Below are positions 25,070-35,325 of a DNA stretch of 64,000 bases, one piece after another. This DNA is from Dipteronia dyeriana (lineage: Eukaryota > Streptophyta > Magnoliopsida > Sapindales > Sapindaceae): the NCBI GenBank assembly GCA_032871835.1, contig CM065296.1, forward strand, positions 55,767,288 to 55,831,287. Reading direction: 5' to 3'. A program made the position numbers and the translations under genes. The notes beneath the pieces are model-generated. The model was not told where the DNA came from. It made no database searches and saw nothing but the letters and a program-made list of their open reading frames with translations. Each line of letters starts with the position of its first letter. The first letter of the stretch is position 1.

Positions 25070-25770
25070 GGAATTGGTAGGCAACTATACTCTTACACTG
25101 AGACCTTTCTTGGCGGTCGTAGCCCGACCAAGGCATCATGAGCGCTATCTAGCTATATCCTGGTGTTTTGATCCGGATGGCAACTACGCTCTTACACTTA
25201 GATCCTTCTTGGGGGTCGTAGCCCGACTAAGGCATCAGAAGCGCTATCTAGCTATATCCTGGTATTTCGATCTTAATGGAAACTATGCTCTTACACTCAG
25301 ACCCTTCTTGGGGGTCGTAGCCTGACCAAGGCATCAGGAGCGCTATCTAGCTATATCCTGGTATTTCGATCTGGATGGAAACTATGCTCTTACACTCAGA
25401 CCCTTCTTGGGGGTCGTGGCCTGACCAAGGCATCATGAGCGCTATCTAGCTATATCCTGGTATTTTGATCTGGATGGCAACTATGCTTTTACACTCAGAC
25501 TCTTCTTGGGGGTCGTAGCCCTACCAAGGCATCAAGAGCGCTATCTAGCTATATCCTGGTATTTTGATCTGGATGGCAACTATGCTCTTACACTCAGGCC
25601 CTTCTTGGGGGTGGTAGCCCGACCAAGGCATCATGAGTTCTATCTAGCTATTTCCTGGTCTCGAGATCTGGATGGCAACTATGCTCTTACACTCAGATTC
25701 TTCTTGGGGGTGGTAGCCAGACCAAGGCATCATGAGCGCTATCTAGCTATTTCCTGGTTTCAAGCTGATC
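25070..25770. repeat. Seven 99-bp tandem units
   Basis: The motif CAACTATGCTCTTACACTC recurs at 25082, 25181, 25280, 25379, 25478, 25577 and 25676, exactly 99 bp apart each time with no indels. On the plus strand a unit reads DGNYALTLRPFLGVV and then ARPRHHERYLAISW. The frame runs open from 24984 except for TGA codons near 25323 and 25422, each at a site that is CGA in other units. The host element runs on the minus strand, so this frame would be antisense. No known protein family recognised. Confidence 0.92.
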
Positions 25771-25796
25771 ATTGTCGAAATACCATGGCGTTCCTC

Positions 25797-25928
25797 CTGG
25801 AGGGATTTGTCCAGTCCAGGGCATCAGGAGTGCTATGGGGCTCTCCTGGTGATGGCGATCCTTCTGGAGGAATTTCATCCGGTCCAGGGCATTAGGAGTG
25901 CGGTGTAGCTCTCCTAGTGACGGTGATC
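25797..25928. repeat. Two 66-bp tandem units
   Basis: CTGGAGGGATTT...TCCAGGGCAT...GATGGCGATC is repeated once with a 66-bp period (CTGGAGGAATTT...GACGGTGATC). It follows the 99-bp array directly. No gene seen. Confidence 0.85.
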
Positions 25929-26238
25929 ACATGAGACCTACCACGGATACCAAAATCGAAAGAGATGCAAACTCATGGCGAGCTAATACGAAGTTGTACC
26001 CATGCATGGTAGTGTCGGTTGATAACCAGTCTCGCTCTAAGAGTTTTATATCGAGTATAATCTCGTGAGATGATACTGGAATACTGAGAAAATATTGAGC
26101 TTTTAGTCTCCAAGTGATATAACTGGTTTGGAAGTTCGCTTGGGGTAGGTGAGAGCCTTCAACAATCGTAATCGAGCTCGAGACCCCACTGTGAACGAAT
26201 CAGGACCTTTGGGTGCTCCCCAAACGGATCGAGACCTT

Positions 26239-26289
26239 GATGGCTCACTAGGGCATTGGAAGGCCCAGTATAAATGGAGAGGAGCCATC
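26239..26289. repeat. Isolated two-stem hairpin unit
   Basis: Outer arms GATGGCTC (26239-26246) and GAGCCATC (26282-26289) are perfectly complementary. Inside is GGGC, eight bases, GCCC. Layout and spacing match the hairpins of the array at 27540-28960, but the outer arm sequence differs on both sides. Confidence 0.75.
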
Positions 26290-26495
26290 GGTATGATAAT
26301 CTTTGAGAGCAAGCTGGTGTTTGCTAAGGCCGAGCTCGTGCTAGCCAAGGAGGATGGTTACTTTTTCACAACCTTCCAGGTAGAGCTGGCTCTACTTCCC
26401 TCATTTGACTTAAGAGTCATTGATGGACGAAAAATGGAGGGGATTAAGAAGAAAGCTGCTAAGATGGTTGTATATGTTCCATCGTAGCTGTCAAG

Positions 26496-26667
26496 TTTTG
26501 GGTTGCTAAAGCAGATCCGGCTCGAAATCCCGTGGTGCAGTAGATGATCAATTCGAAGAGGAAGCTTCTCTTTCAAATAAGTCTTGGGTTGCTGAAGTAG
26601 ACCCGGCTCGAAATCCCATGGTGCAGTAGATGATCAATCCGAAAAGAGAGCTTCTCCTTCAAATAAA
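26496..26667. repeat. Two 86-bp tandem units
   Basis: TTGGGTTGCT...CCGGCTCGAAATCCC...GCAGTAGATGATCAAT...CTTCAAATAA occurs twice with an 86-bp offset. Non-coding as far as I can see. Confidence 0.85.
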
Positions 26668-27539
26668 GGCCACAGCTGAGGTGGTTGTTTATATGGCAGG
26701 TGAGCCCCGATTGATCTAGAAGTAGATGTTTCGGATGGAGAAAAATTCTCTCTCAAGGGATGTCAAACCAAAAGGAGGAGGAGCTGACCATGGTAGTAAG
26801 AGGCGCAGTTGTTTTGAATAAAGACATGGCCAGAATTGAGGCAACCATGGCTAATATGCAGGTAAACCAGGAGTGGATCCAACATGCATATGATCTGGAG
26901 AGACTTGGGTCCATGCATAGTGCCATGCGAGGATTGCTCTGAAGGAGGAGGTAAACTCTGTAAGGAGTGGTTTAAACTCTGTATGGCAATGTGGCTACCT
27001 TGGAAGCCAATGTGGGTGCTTTATTTGATGAAGGACGCTTCTGTGTTGCTTGCTACAGCTCAAGCTCTTCTTCCCTCTGACCTGATCATCATTGGAGGAT
27101 GGATACCTTAAGTAGATCACAGAGAAAGCTGAGAGTTACATGGGTCTGCTCTGACTGAAGCCGGACTTTATTGAGATGATGAATGCGCAGATGATGAGAA
27201 GGACTTGGTTCCTATTTCTACTTTCATGTCTAGTCATGTTGAGGTAGGAACTACGTTGAAGTCCTCTACTACTGTAGATGCATGTGGGGCTTTAAGTCTG
27301 CCTACCTCTCTTTCTGAATCTGTCAAAGTAGAGGTCCAGATTGGTGTTACCAAGGTAGGTGAGGTCTAGATTGATCCAACTGAGCAGATAGAGGTCAAGG
27401 CCGACTGAAGTTGATCCAACCAAGGTGGTGGAAGCTGGCTCTGAAGTAGCAGTGTTAAGGGATGATGACCCGTCCTTCAACCAAGCAATGACACTAAGGA
27501 GGAAGGAGCTGCTACTGTTGAGGAGACTAACTAGAGAGG

Positions 27540-28960
27540 TAGACCGGGACCAAGGCAGCTTCCCAGGGTGATGAATGGCCCCATACAAGTGGAGAGGAGA
27601 CACCGGCCTAGTAACTATCTAGAGACATGCTCGGGATTCTAGAAGTTTCCCATGACAGAGAGAAGACTCTGGACCTCTCCGGGATGAGTAATGACTCACT
27701 TGAGCAATGGATGGCCCTATATCAATGGAGATGGGCTACCTGTCTAGTACCGGTCTAGAGGCATACTTGGGATTTCAAGGAGCCCCCAATAAATGAGAGA
27801 AAGCTCTGGACCATACTGGAACGAAACAAGGGCTCAGTGGCTCAATTGGGCGTTGACCGGCCCTGTATAAGAAGTGAGGAACCACTTGGCCATATAGTGA
27901 GGTTGTTGCTCCAGAGGTTAGCTTAGGCATGTAGGAGGCCTTACTAAGAGTGGGAAACCTCTGGGCTCTCCTCGATCAGATCGGGCTTCAGTGGCTTACT
28001 AGGGCGGTGAATGGCCCGGTATGTATAGAGCGAAGCCACCGGTCTTGTAGCGATGCTACCCCTCTAGAAGCTTGCTTAGGCAAGTAGGTGGCCTTACCAA
28101 ATATGGGAAGCTTCTGAGAGCACCTCAATCGGATCGGGCTTTGGTGGCTTGCTAGGGCGGTAAATGGCCCGGTAAACATGGAGCGAAGCCACCGGAGGTA
28201 CTGGTCCAGATGAATGCTTGGGATCCTAGAAGTCCCAAACAACTGAGAAAGGGCTCTGGACCCTGCTGGAATGAATCGAGAGTTCAGTGGCTAACTTGGG
28301 CATTGGCAGACCCTGTATAAGAAGTGAGGAGCCACTTGGGCTTACTGTGAGGCTGTTGCTCCAGAGGTTAGCTTAGGCATGTAGGAGGCCTTACCAAGAG
28401 TGGGAAACCTCTGAGCTCTTCTCGATCAGATCAGGCTCTAGTGGCTTACTTGGGCGTTGACAGACCTTGTATAAGAAGTAAGGAGCCACTTGGCCTTACA
28501 GTGAGGCTGCTGCTCCAGAGGTTAGCTTAGGCATGTAAAAGGCCTTACCAAAAGTGGGAAACCTCTGGGCTCTCCTCGATCAGATCGGGCTTCGGTGGCT
28601 TGCTAGGGCGGTGAATGGCCCGGTATGTATAGAGCGAAGCCACCGGTCTTGTAGCGATGCTACCGCTCTAGAAGCTTGCTTAGGTACGTAGGTGGCCTTA
28701 CCAAATGTGGGAAGCTTATGAGAGCACCTTAATCGGATCTGGCTTCGGTGGCTTTCTAGGGCGGTGAATGGCCCGGTAAACATGGAGCGAAGCCACCGGA
28801 GGTACTGGTCCAGATGCATGCTTAGGATCCTAGAAGTCTCCATCAACTGAGAGAGGTCTCTGGACCCTGTTGGAATGAATCGAGAGTTCAGTGGCTCTCT
28901 TGGGCGTTGACAGGCCCTGTATAAGAAGTGAAGAGCCACTTGGCCTTACAGTGAGGCTGG
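27540..28960. repeat. Array of about ten 143-154-bp units, each with a hairpin
   Basis: Eight clear units have outer left arms at 27836, 27990, 28143, 28286, 28440, 28594, 28747 and 28890 (spacings 154, 153, 143, 154, 154, 153, 143). Two degenerate units precede them. Units 1-4 and 5-8 form a 604-bp higher-order repeat. Each unit has an outer stem of 7-8 bp and an inner GGGC-N8-GCCC stem, degraded in a few. Class A arms are AGTGGCTC/GAGCCACT and class B arms are GGTGGCTT/AAGCCACC; the order is A B B A twice. Weak open frames on the minus strand cross the array but resemble no known protein. Confidence 0.88.
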
Positions 28961-29512
28961 TGCTCCAGAAGATACACAGCTGAGTTGGCTTCTTCTATTC
29001 ATGGGTCGACCTGCTACATCTACCTAGGAGCTTACGAAGGGCGGACCCAGAGGTATGAGGGGATCTGTATTAACAAGTTAAAGCTCGGTGGATCTGCTGT
29101 AGAAGTGATACACTGGTGGCTGAGCGAAACTACTGTAGAAGAGCAGGAGAGGTGCAGTTCTACTGTATAAGAGCTCTCGACGTATCAGAATGGTTCCGCT
29201 ATAAAGAAGATCTTCAAGCGGGGAGCTACTATATTGGAGCTCCATGATTATCTGAGCATGTTCATTTCATAGGAGTAGCATAATGAACTGGTTCTACCAG
29301 GAATCCCACGTACCATATTTGCTCCACAATGAACGAAACTCGCTTAATGATAAAATGAGCACCACATGCGATGCATAGGCGATACAAACAAGTATGGAGA
29401 AAGGAAATCGTATATAGTAAATGATATTCCATGAATAATGAATCTGTTACCTCGATAGTATAATGATACTCATGTAGAAACATAGAGGCTTTCAAAAGGG
29501 GTATGGAAATTT

Positions 29513-29528
29513 CCCACAGATGGCGCCA
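29513..29528 (-). other. Primer binding site of the non-autonomous element
   Basis: Minus-strand TGGCGCCATCTGTGGG, five bases inside the LTR at 29534. TGGCGCC(G/A)TCTGTGGG-type sites are familiar from Tat/Retand and related gypsy elements, which suggests the source of the trans-acting proteins. Confidence 0.8.
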
Positions 29529-29533
29529 GAAAG

Positions 29534-31790
29534 TGTTAACGGGAAATTTATTTAGGATGAGAAATCCCTGTTAACACCCTAGAGACCACTATCTCGAAAG
29601 TGGTAGCCGGGGTCGGTACCGTTGATACCTGACCAGATCTTGTATAAATATGAAGGAGGATGAAAACGTAGGTAGGAGACAAGCCATCCCGCTCGTCGGG
29701 CTTCGTGCTTATGAAGTAGATCTGGGGAGCTTGAGGTTCTCTTGCTGGTGTGAAGGGGTTGATCTTAGTCCTGGTCCTGGTCCTGGTCCTGGTCCTGGTC
29801 CTCGGTCATGGTCAGGGTCAGAGCCCGCTATAATACCTGGAGCCTGATTCTAGAGCCCGATTCCTTCCTGTAATTCCCTGACCTAGATAGCAAGTAAGGA
29901 GGGGGGCTTATCTAAATCCAGTGTCAGAGAGCTCAATTTCCGCCATAGAGATGATACAGGAGAGCCTATCGACATCCTTCAAGCTGGTCTGGGTGGTTCA
30001 TCTTTATCTTGACATGTGACTTTAACATGTAGATGGGAAGACAAGAGTGCTAGGTCCAGCGAGGTAGGAAACTAGCTCGCACTCATATACGCATGCATTA
30101 CACAGGACACAAGTAAGAGAAAACAAATCTTTAGTAGAGGGATGTGGACTGACCAAGGGGGAAAAAGCATCACGAATGATCACATGCTGAAAAACCCCAA
30201 GTCAGTATCCGGAGGAAGGGGGAGTACCCTTCCTTATGTATATATCAAAGAATGCTCCGAGGAGCTTACAAGAATGGTCAAGTAATACAACGTAGTCGCT
30301 CCGGAGAGCTTACAATGGTGGTCGAATATAGACCGATACCGGTATATTCTAGGTAAAGGTAACACATACATTGATGATGTCAAGAGATCTTTTTAGCGAA
30401 GCATGTCTGTCTTCTGTCATTGATCGGATCCCCCTTTTCTATGCCTTTTACAGGCATATTTATAAATTATGACTACCTTGGCGTGCAAGTCCAGGATTCT
30501 TCAATCTTCCTCTTCTTATTGAGTATGATTCTTCCTTTAATGTAGTTGATCGGATCGTGGCTAATATCTCGGAGGGGATGTGTTTATTTCCTCTCTAGAC
30601 TCTTCTTTCCTTGATAAGTGGGATTTTCTGTTATAGTTGACCCCCAATAATCGGTTGTGGAGGATATCTTGGAGAAAAAGGTATTTGTTTCCTCTTTGGA
30701 CTCTTTCACTAATGATGGTCATTAAAGAGTTGAATATTTTCTTATTAATGGTGTTGATCATGTCATTAATTGGGTTGAGTGTCTATATTAATAATTTTGA
30801 CCTCATTAATAGGGTTGACTACCTCCATTAATACGGTTTACCTCATTAATGGTACTTTAAATGTCATGAAAGTCAACCCTCTCTTCCTACGTCGCCTAGA
30901 GGAAAGCTCTAGTTCTGCATGTCACTTTGGAGAGGTATTTCATGGAGGTTATCTGAGGTGACATTTGATATTCCTTGAGGGGCGAGGTACCCTAGGATTC
31001 AGTACACTGGTGGGATCCCTGGGACTTCTCGATTGTCACAGAGCTAGATGCTGGTCTTCTTATGGAGCTTGTGCTAACCATTTTAGAGGCGAAATATCCC
31101 ATTGGGTTTCAACCTTGTAGTTGAGAGCTTGGTTCAGCTACACTGAGCTTTATCATGGAGCTTGACCTAATTATGCAGGCTTCCTAGTGAGGTAGCGGGC
31201 TTGACTAGCAGGCCCTGGTAGGGTGTTTGCCCTAAACAGGCGACCTTGGCTCACTTCTGGAAGGGTGGAGAGGTACGATCGAGCACTGCTCTGTTTACTT
31301 TATTTAACCATACTAGGATCTACAGTGAATCTTAGCACTTTTGGTGACGATGGGGCTTTACGAGCTTATTCCTTTTATGTTTGGACAGGTAGAGATTATA
31401 CCTCGACGAGGCAGAAGTGCCTTTGCAAGACAAATTTGGCACCTTGAAGGTCTCTTAGTTAAAATAGAGATAGTAGCAAGCTCTATAGGAGAGTGTCACG
31501 AGATACCTTGATTTCGGGGAACCCAGGTCCTTTCATGTCGACCTAGCTTTGGGCTTTATCCTGGTATAAGGAGCTTGACGCGGTCTCGTCGGGCTTTTTT
31601 TATTAAGCCTGGACACGTGCGAGATGCTCAGATGGTATGGGCGGCCTCGCCTTGCTCCTGTAGGATAGCGTAGTAGCTCGACCTCGGGGACCTTGATACC
31701 CCGTCATATAAGCCCGAATTCGGACCCTTGTAGGAAGGCTAGGAAGTGGAAAATTTCTCTTTGGTCCCTAGCCAAATTTTTCTATTAACA
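29534..31790 (-). mobile_element. 5' LTR of the non-autonomous element
   Basis: 2,257 bp, from TGTTAATAG (minus strand, at 31790) to CCGTTAACA (at 29534). Differs from the other LTR by scattered substitutions and small indels, including the hexamer tract at 29766-29802. Confidence 0.88.
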
Positions 31791-32985
31791 GTTACTGCTC
31801 AATTTTGGTCATAGAATTTCAATGTATTTTTGTTTTGGGATTGTAACAAGAAGGGTGGCCTATCATCGGCATAATTTCCTTCTTGTTGCAAAGTTTATTA
31901 TTTATTTTGCTATTGTGATAAAAATACTGCAGAAAAACATTGTATAAAAAAAACCGCAGTATTTTATATTTAAAATTCTTCTGCAATATATTCAAGTATC
32001 GAAGACTCGAAGGTTTGAAGAATTGAGAGCAACCGGAACAAGTTTGGGACCATGCGAGCCATAGCGCCAAACATTTGTGCAAATGAGCACGCATCCACGA
32101 TTGTTGTAGCATGGGCTGCACATGGCAACCCTATGGAAGCAAAGGGGTGCACATGGCAACCCTTTATGGAGCTGTGGAGTGTGCACGCCCTTGGGAGGCA
32201 GCCAAAGGGTGTCTAAACGGATGATGGTCGCGTGAAGACTTTTTCACCAAGAAAAGAGTTTTTGTATTCCAAGACATATCTAATTTACTTGCTTTTCTAG
32301 GATGGACAAAAATTGTAGTGATTTATATTTTTGTTAATATTGCAATGTTTGTCATTGTTTGATAACATGTCATATAGAATAGGAGTGCCATTCCTATATG
32401 TCTTTTGGTATGAACATGCATTGAATGGTTTAGGTTTCATATTGGAATCTAGATAACTTGGTAAATCATTCTATGGAATTTGATCACATGCCTTAAATAA
32501 TTAAGTGGGAGAAGGTGTTTTGGAACACCAGTGGCCTCCAAGATTAGTTGAGCTTTATGTTTCGTTTAATAACCCACCAAGGGGTATTCATGAATGGATT
32601 TAGTAAGATACTTCCTTACAAGGATAGACTAGACAATTAACCCAAACGATATCAACTCCCAAAGGAGGGATATACCTCAGGGATTATGTTGAAGGACGAT
32701 AACTTGGTAACACACTTAATGTGATTTTATTAATATGCTCCTTAGAGTTCTTGTTAATAAAATTGCAAGGCTAAAATTGAAAACATTGGTTGTTATGTTA
32801 ACAATTAGGTGGGATCTAGTCCAACTCGTAAATGGTGCGAACTCCCAAAGAAGGCATGACATTAATGGGTGTTGGATCACCGTTGAATTTTACTATTGAA
32901 TTATTTTAAATAATTGAAGATAAATATTCGAAATTTCTTTATCATGATTATTTACTTATATAATTTTTGTTATTAAAAAGAAATC
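31791..32985 (+). other. Leader of copia element C, second part
   Basis: Collinear with 10508-11724 of element B, including the GC-richer stretch near 32040-32200. No gene supported. The minus-strand open frames near 31970-32186 are the counterparts of equally unsupported frames in element B. Confidence 0.8.
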
Positions 32986-33640
32986 ATGACCCTATTCCTA
33001 ATCAACATCTATCAAGATAATACTTTAACTGATGATAATTATGTCAGTTGGAAAGGGAAAATTGGGTTGTTGTTGCAGGCTGAAAAACAAAAGCTCATTC
33101 TGTCTATTCATAAACCACCAACTTTTACTAAAGAATGTATTGAGGTGCAATGAGACGAGTATCAGCAGTGGGTAGCTTTAGATGAGTGGCTTAATGTTAC
33201 ATTATTGCAAAATGTTACCGATATAATGATGTCTCTGGAAGAGATGTTTCCTATGAAGTCTAGGACGACTAAGATGCTAACATGAATCTTAGGATGAAAC
33301 CTGGACAGGGTGTGAAAGATCACATGATGAAAGTCATAGCATATCTCAACATTGTTGAACTCAATGGTGTTGAGATAGAAGGTGAGACAAAAATTGTCAT
33401 GATCGTCAACTCACTGTCAGATTCATTAAATCAGTTCAAGTTGGACTGCACCTTGAACAATAAGGAGTGCATCCTGCAGGGCCTAATGCAAGATGATCAA
33501 ATCACCAAGAAAATCCTTGTGATAGGCAAGGGTTAAGAGATTCATACGGTTAGTAAAGTTGCTACTGTTAAGACCCGTAAGAAGGTAAAGAAACAACAAA
33601 AGAAAAAGCACCTAACTATAAGGGGTTCCAGGAAAAGAAA
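32986..33640 (+). pseudogene. Gag of copia element C
   Basis: Starts at the family ATG (MTLFLINIYQDNTLTDDNY). The best-preserved part is NLRMKPGQGVKDHMMKVIAY near 33283, then ELNGVEIEGETKIVMIVNSL and NNKECILQGLMQDDQ. The basic tail (KTRKKVKKQQKKK) is present, but the zinc knuckle that follows in copy B is deleted, so RNA packaging would be impaired. Frameshifts occur near 33150-33280. Confidence 0.8.
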
Positions 33641-35325
33641 AAGACTGAATGAGAATGAATTCAACTTGCATTTAGGCAATAGAGCATTGGTGTCTACTAG
33701 TGTAGTGGGAGATATTAGAATAAATTTAGATTCATGTAGGCATTTAGATTTAATAGATGTTTATTACGTACCTTAATTCACGAAGAATTTAATTTCAGTT
33801 TTTTGTTTTAAAAAATTTGGATATTCGGTTACTTTTAATTTTATTATTAGTAAGAACAACAATTTTTTTTTTGCAAAGATACATTGGAAAATGGTTAATT
33901 TTATTTGCATAGTAATATCTTTCACTTGTTAGACACGAAATCAACGGAACCTAATCATAAAAGAGTATAATTATCAAAAGATGAAACCTACCTATGGCAT
34001 TGGCGCCTAGGTCTTATTAACCTTAATAGGATCAAAAGATTGGTTAGTGATGGACCTTCAAGTGACTTAAAGGTTGATGATCTACGAACTTGTGAATCTT
34101 GTTTGGAAGGTAAGATGACTAAAAGGACAAAAGGCACAAGAGCCACCGAATGTTTAGGATTGATACACACTGATGTGTGTGGTCATATGAGCTTTCAAGC
34201 TAGAGGTGGAAATGAGTACTTCATCACTTTCACGGATGATTACTCTTAATAAAGCTTTTATTATTAGTAAGAATAACAAATTTGTTTGCAAAGGTATATT
34301 GGAAAACAGTTTATTCTATTTGTAGAATAATATCTCTCACTTGTTAGACACGGAATTAATTCAACCTAATCATAAAAGAGTAAAATTATCAAAAGATGAA
34401 ACCTACCTATGGCATTTGTGCCTAGGTCATATTAACCTTGATAAGATTCAAAGATTGGTTAGTGATGGACCTTTAAGTGACTTAAAGTTTGATGATCTAC
34501 CAACTCATGAATCTTTTATGGATGGTAAGATGACCAAAAGGTCTTTCACGACCAAAGGCACAAGAACCACTGAATGTTTAGGATTGATACACACTGATAT
34601 GTATGGTTCTATGAGCATTTAATCTAGAGGTGGATATGAGTACTTCATCACTTTCACGGATGATTACTCGAGATTTGGCTATCTGTATCTCATGAGACAT
34701 AAGTCAGATGCTTTTGACATGTTCAAAGCATTTAAAGCTGAAGTAGAAAATCAATTTGAGAAATACATAAAAATCTTAAGGTCTGATAGTGGTGGAGAAT
34801 ATCTATCTAGTGAGTTTCAGCAATATCTTATTGATAATGGGATAATTTCTCAATTTTATGCACTAGGTACACCTCAACAAAATGGGATGGCAAAAAGGAG
34901 AAATTTTTAGGCATGGTTAGGTCTATGTTGAGTTATTCAACGCTTTCTAATTCTTTTAAGGGATATGCTTTAGAAACTACTATGTACATTCTAAATGATG
35001 TACCATCTAAGTCGGTTCCTAAATCACTGCATGAGTTATGGACCGGTCGAAAGCCTTTATTACAACATTTAAAGATATTTGGATGTTTTGCGCACGTGTT
35101 AAAAGGAAAGACAAAAAAGATGGAGCCTCGTTCAGAAACATGCATATTTGTAGGGTATTTAAAACGAATCAAAGGATATTATTTCTATAGTCTTTTAGAT
35201 CTTAAAGTATTTGTTTTGACAAATGCTAAATCTCTGGAAGAGGACTTTATGAATAATTTTGTTCCTAAAAGTAGTATTGTCCTAAATGAGCTTTCAGGAG
35301 ATACAATTCCACATGAGGTTTAACA
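33641..35325 (+). pseudogene. Protease region and integrase of copia element C
   Basis: Begins with NLHLGNRALVSTSVVGDI and a VYYVP motif; no D-S-G protease site is seen. A GAG-pre-integrase segment (TYLWHLCLGHINLDKIQRLV) and the start of integrase (ECLGLIHTD) occur twice, because 33841-34674 is a tandem duplication. The second copy continues: TFTDDYSRFGYLYLMRHKSD near 34652, the second Asp in ILRSDSGGEY near 34768, then PQQNGMAKRRNF near 34872. The usual NGVAERRNR has Glu where this copy has Lys, so the third catalytic residue is lost. A stop follows at once. The C-terminal part (MVRSMLSYS, LHELWTGRKP, IFVGYLKRIKGYY) is open at 34913-35323. Confidence 0.88.
33841..34674 (+). repeat. Tandem duplication (about 417 bp) in integrase region of element C
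   Basis: TTATTATTAGTAAGAA and the following 400 bases are repeated with an offset of 417-424 bp. The unit covers the protease end, GAG-pre-integrase motif and first integrase motif. The first copy lacks about nine bases (RSFTTKG in the second, RTKG in the first). Confidence 0.9.

Larger units (their letters stand above)
22440..31790 (-). mobile_element. Large non-autonomous LTR element with gypsy-type termini (LARD-like)
   Basis: Complete element of 9,351 bp: 2.2-kb LTRs at both ends with TGTTAA...TTAACA termini, a minus-strand primer site at the right and a minus-strand polypurine tract at the left. The 4.9-kb interior (24647-29533) has no recognisable Gag, protease, RT, RNase H or integrase on either strand, so mobilisation would need proteins in trans. 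The interior is instead made largely of tandem repeats of 66, 86, 99 and about 150 bp. It is inserted in the leader of copia element C. Flanks CGTAT (left) and GTTAC (right), compared with GTTAT at the equivalent place in element B, suggest a decayed 5-bp target duplication. Short open frames, such as plus 26760-26942 (DMARIEATMANMQ), are not recognised. Confidence 0.85.

Noticed and set aside
26760..27111. Plus-strand frame with DMARIEATMANMQVNQEWIQ as a possible Gag of the non-autonomous element
   Set aside because: It lies on the strand opposite to the PBS/PPT direction, is short, and lacks any Gag motif; a coiled-coil-like chance frame cannot be excluded.
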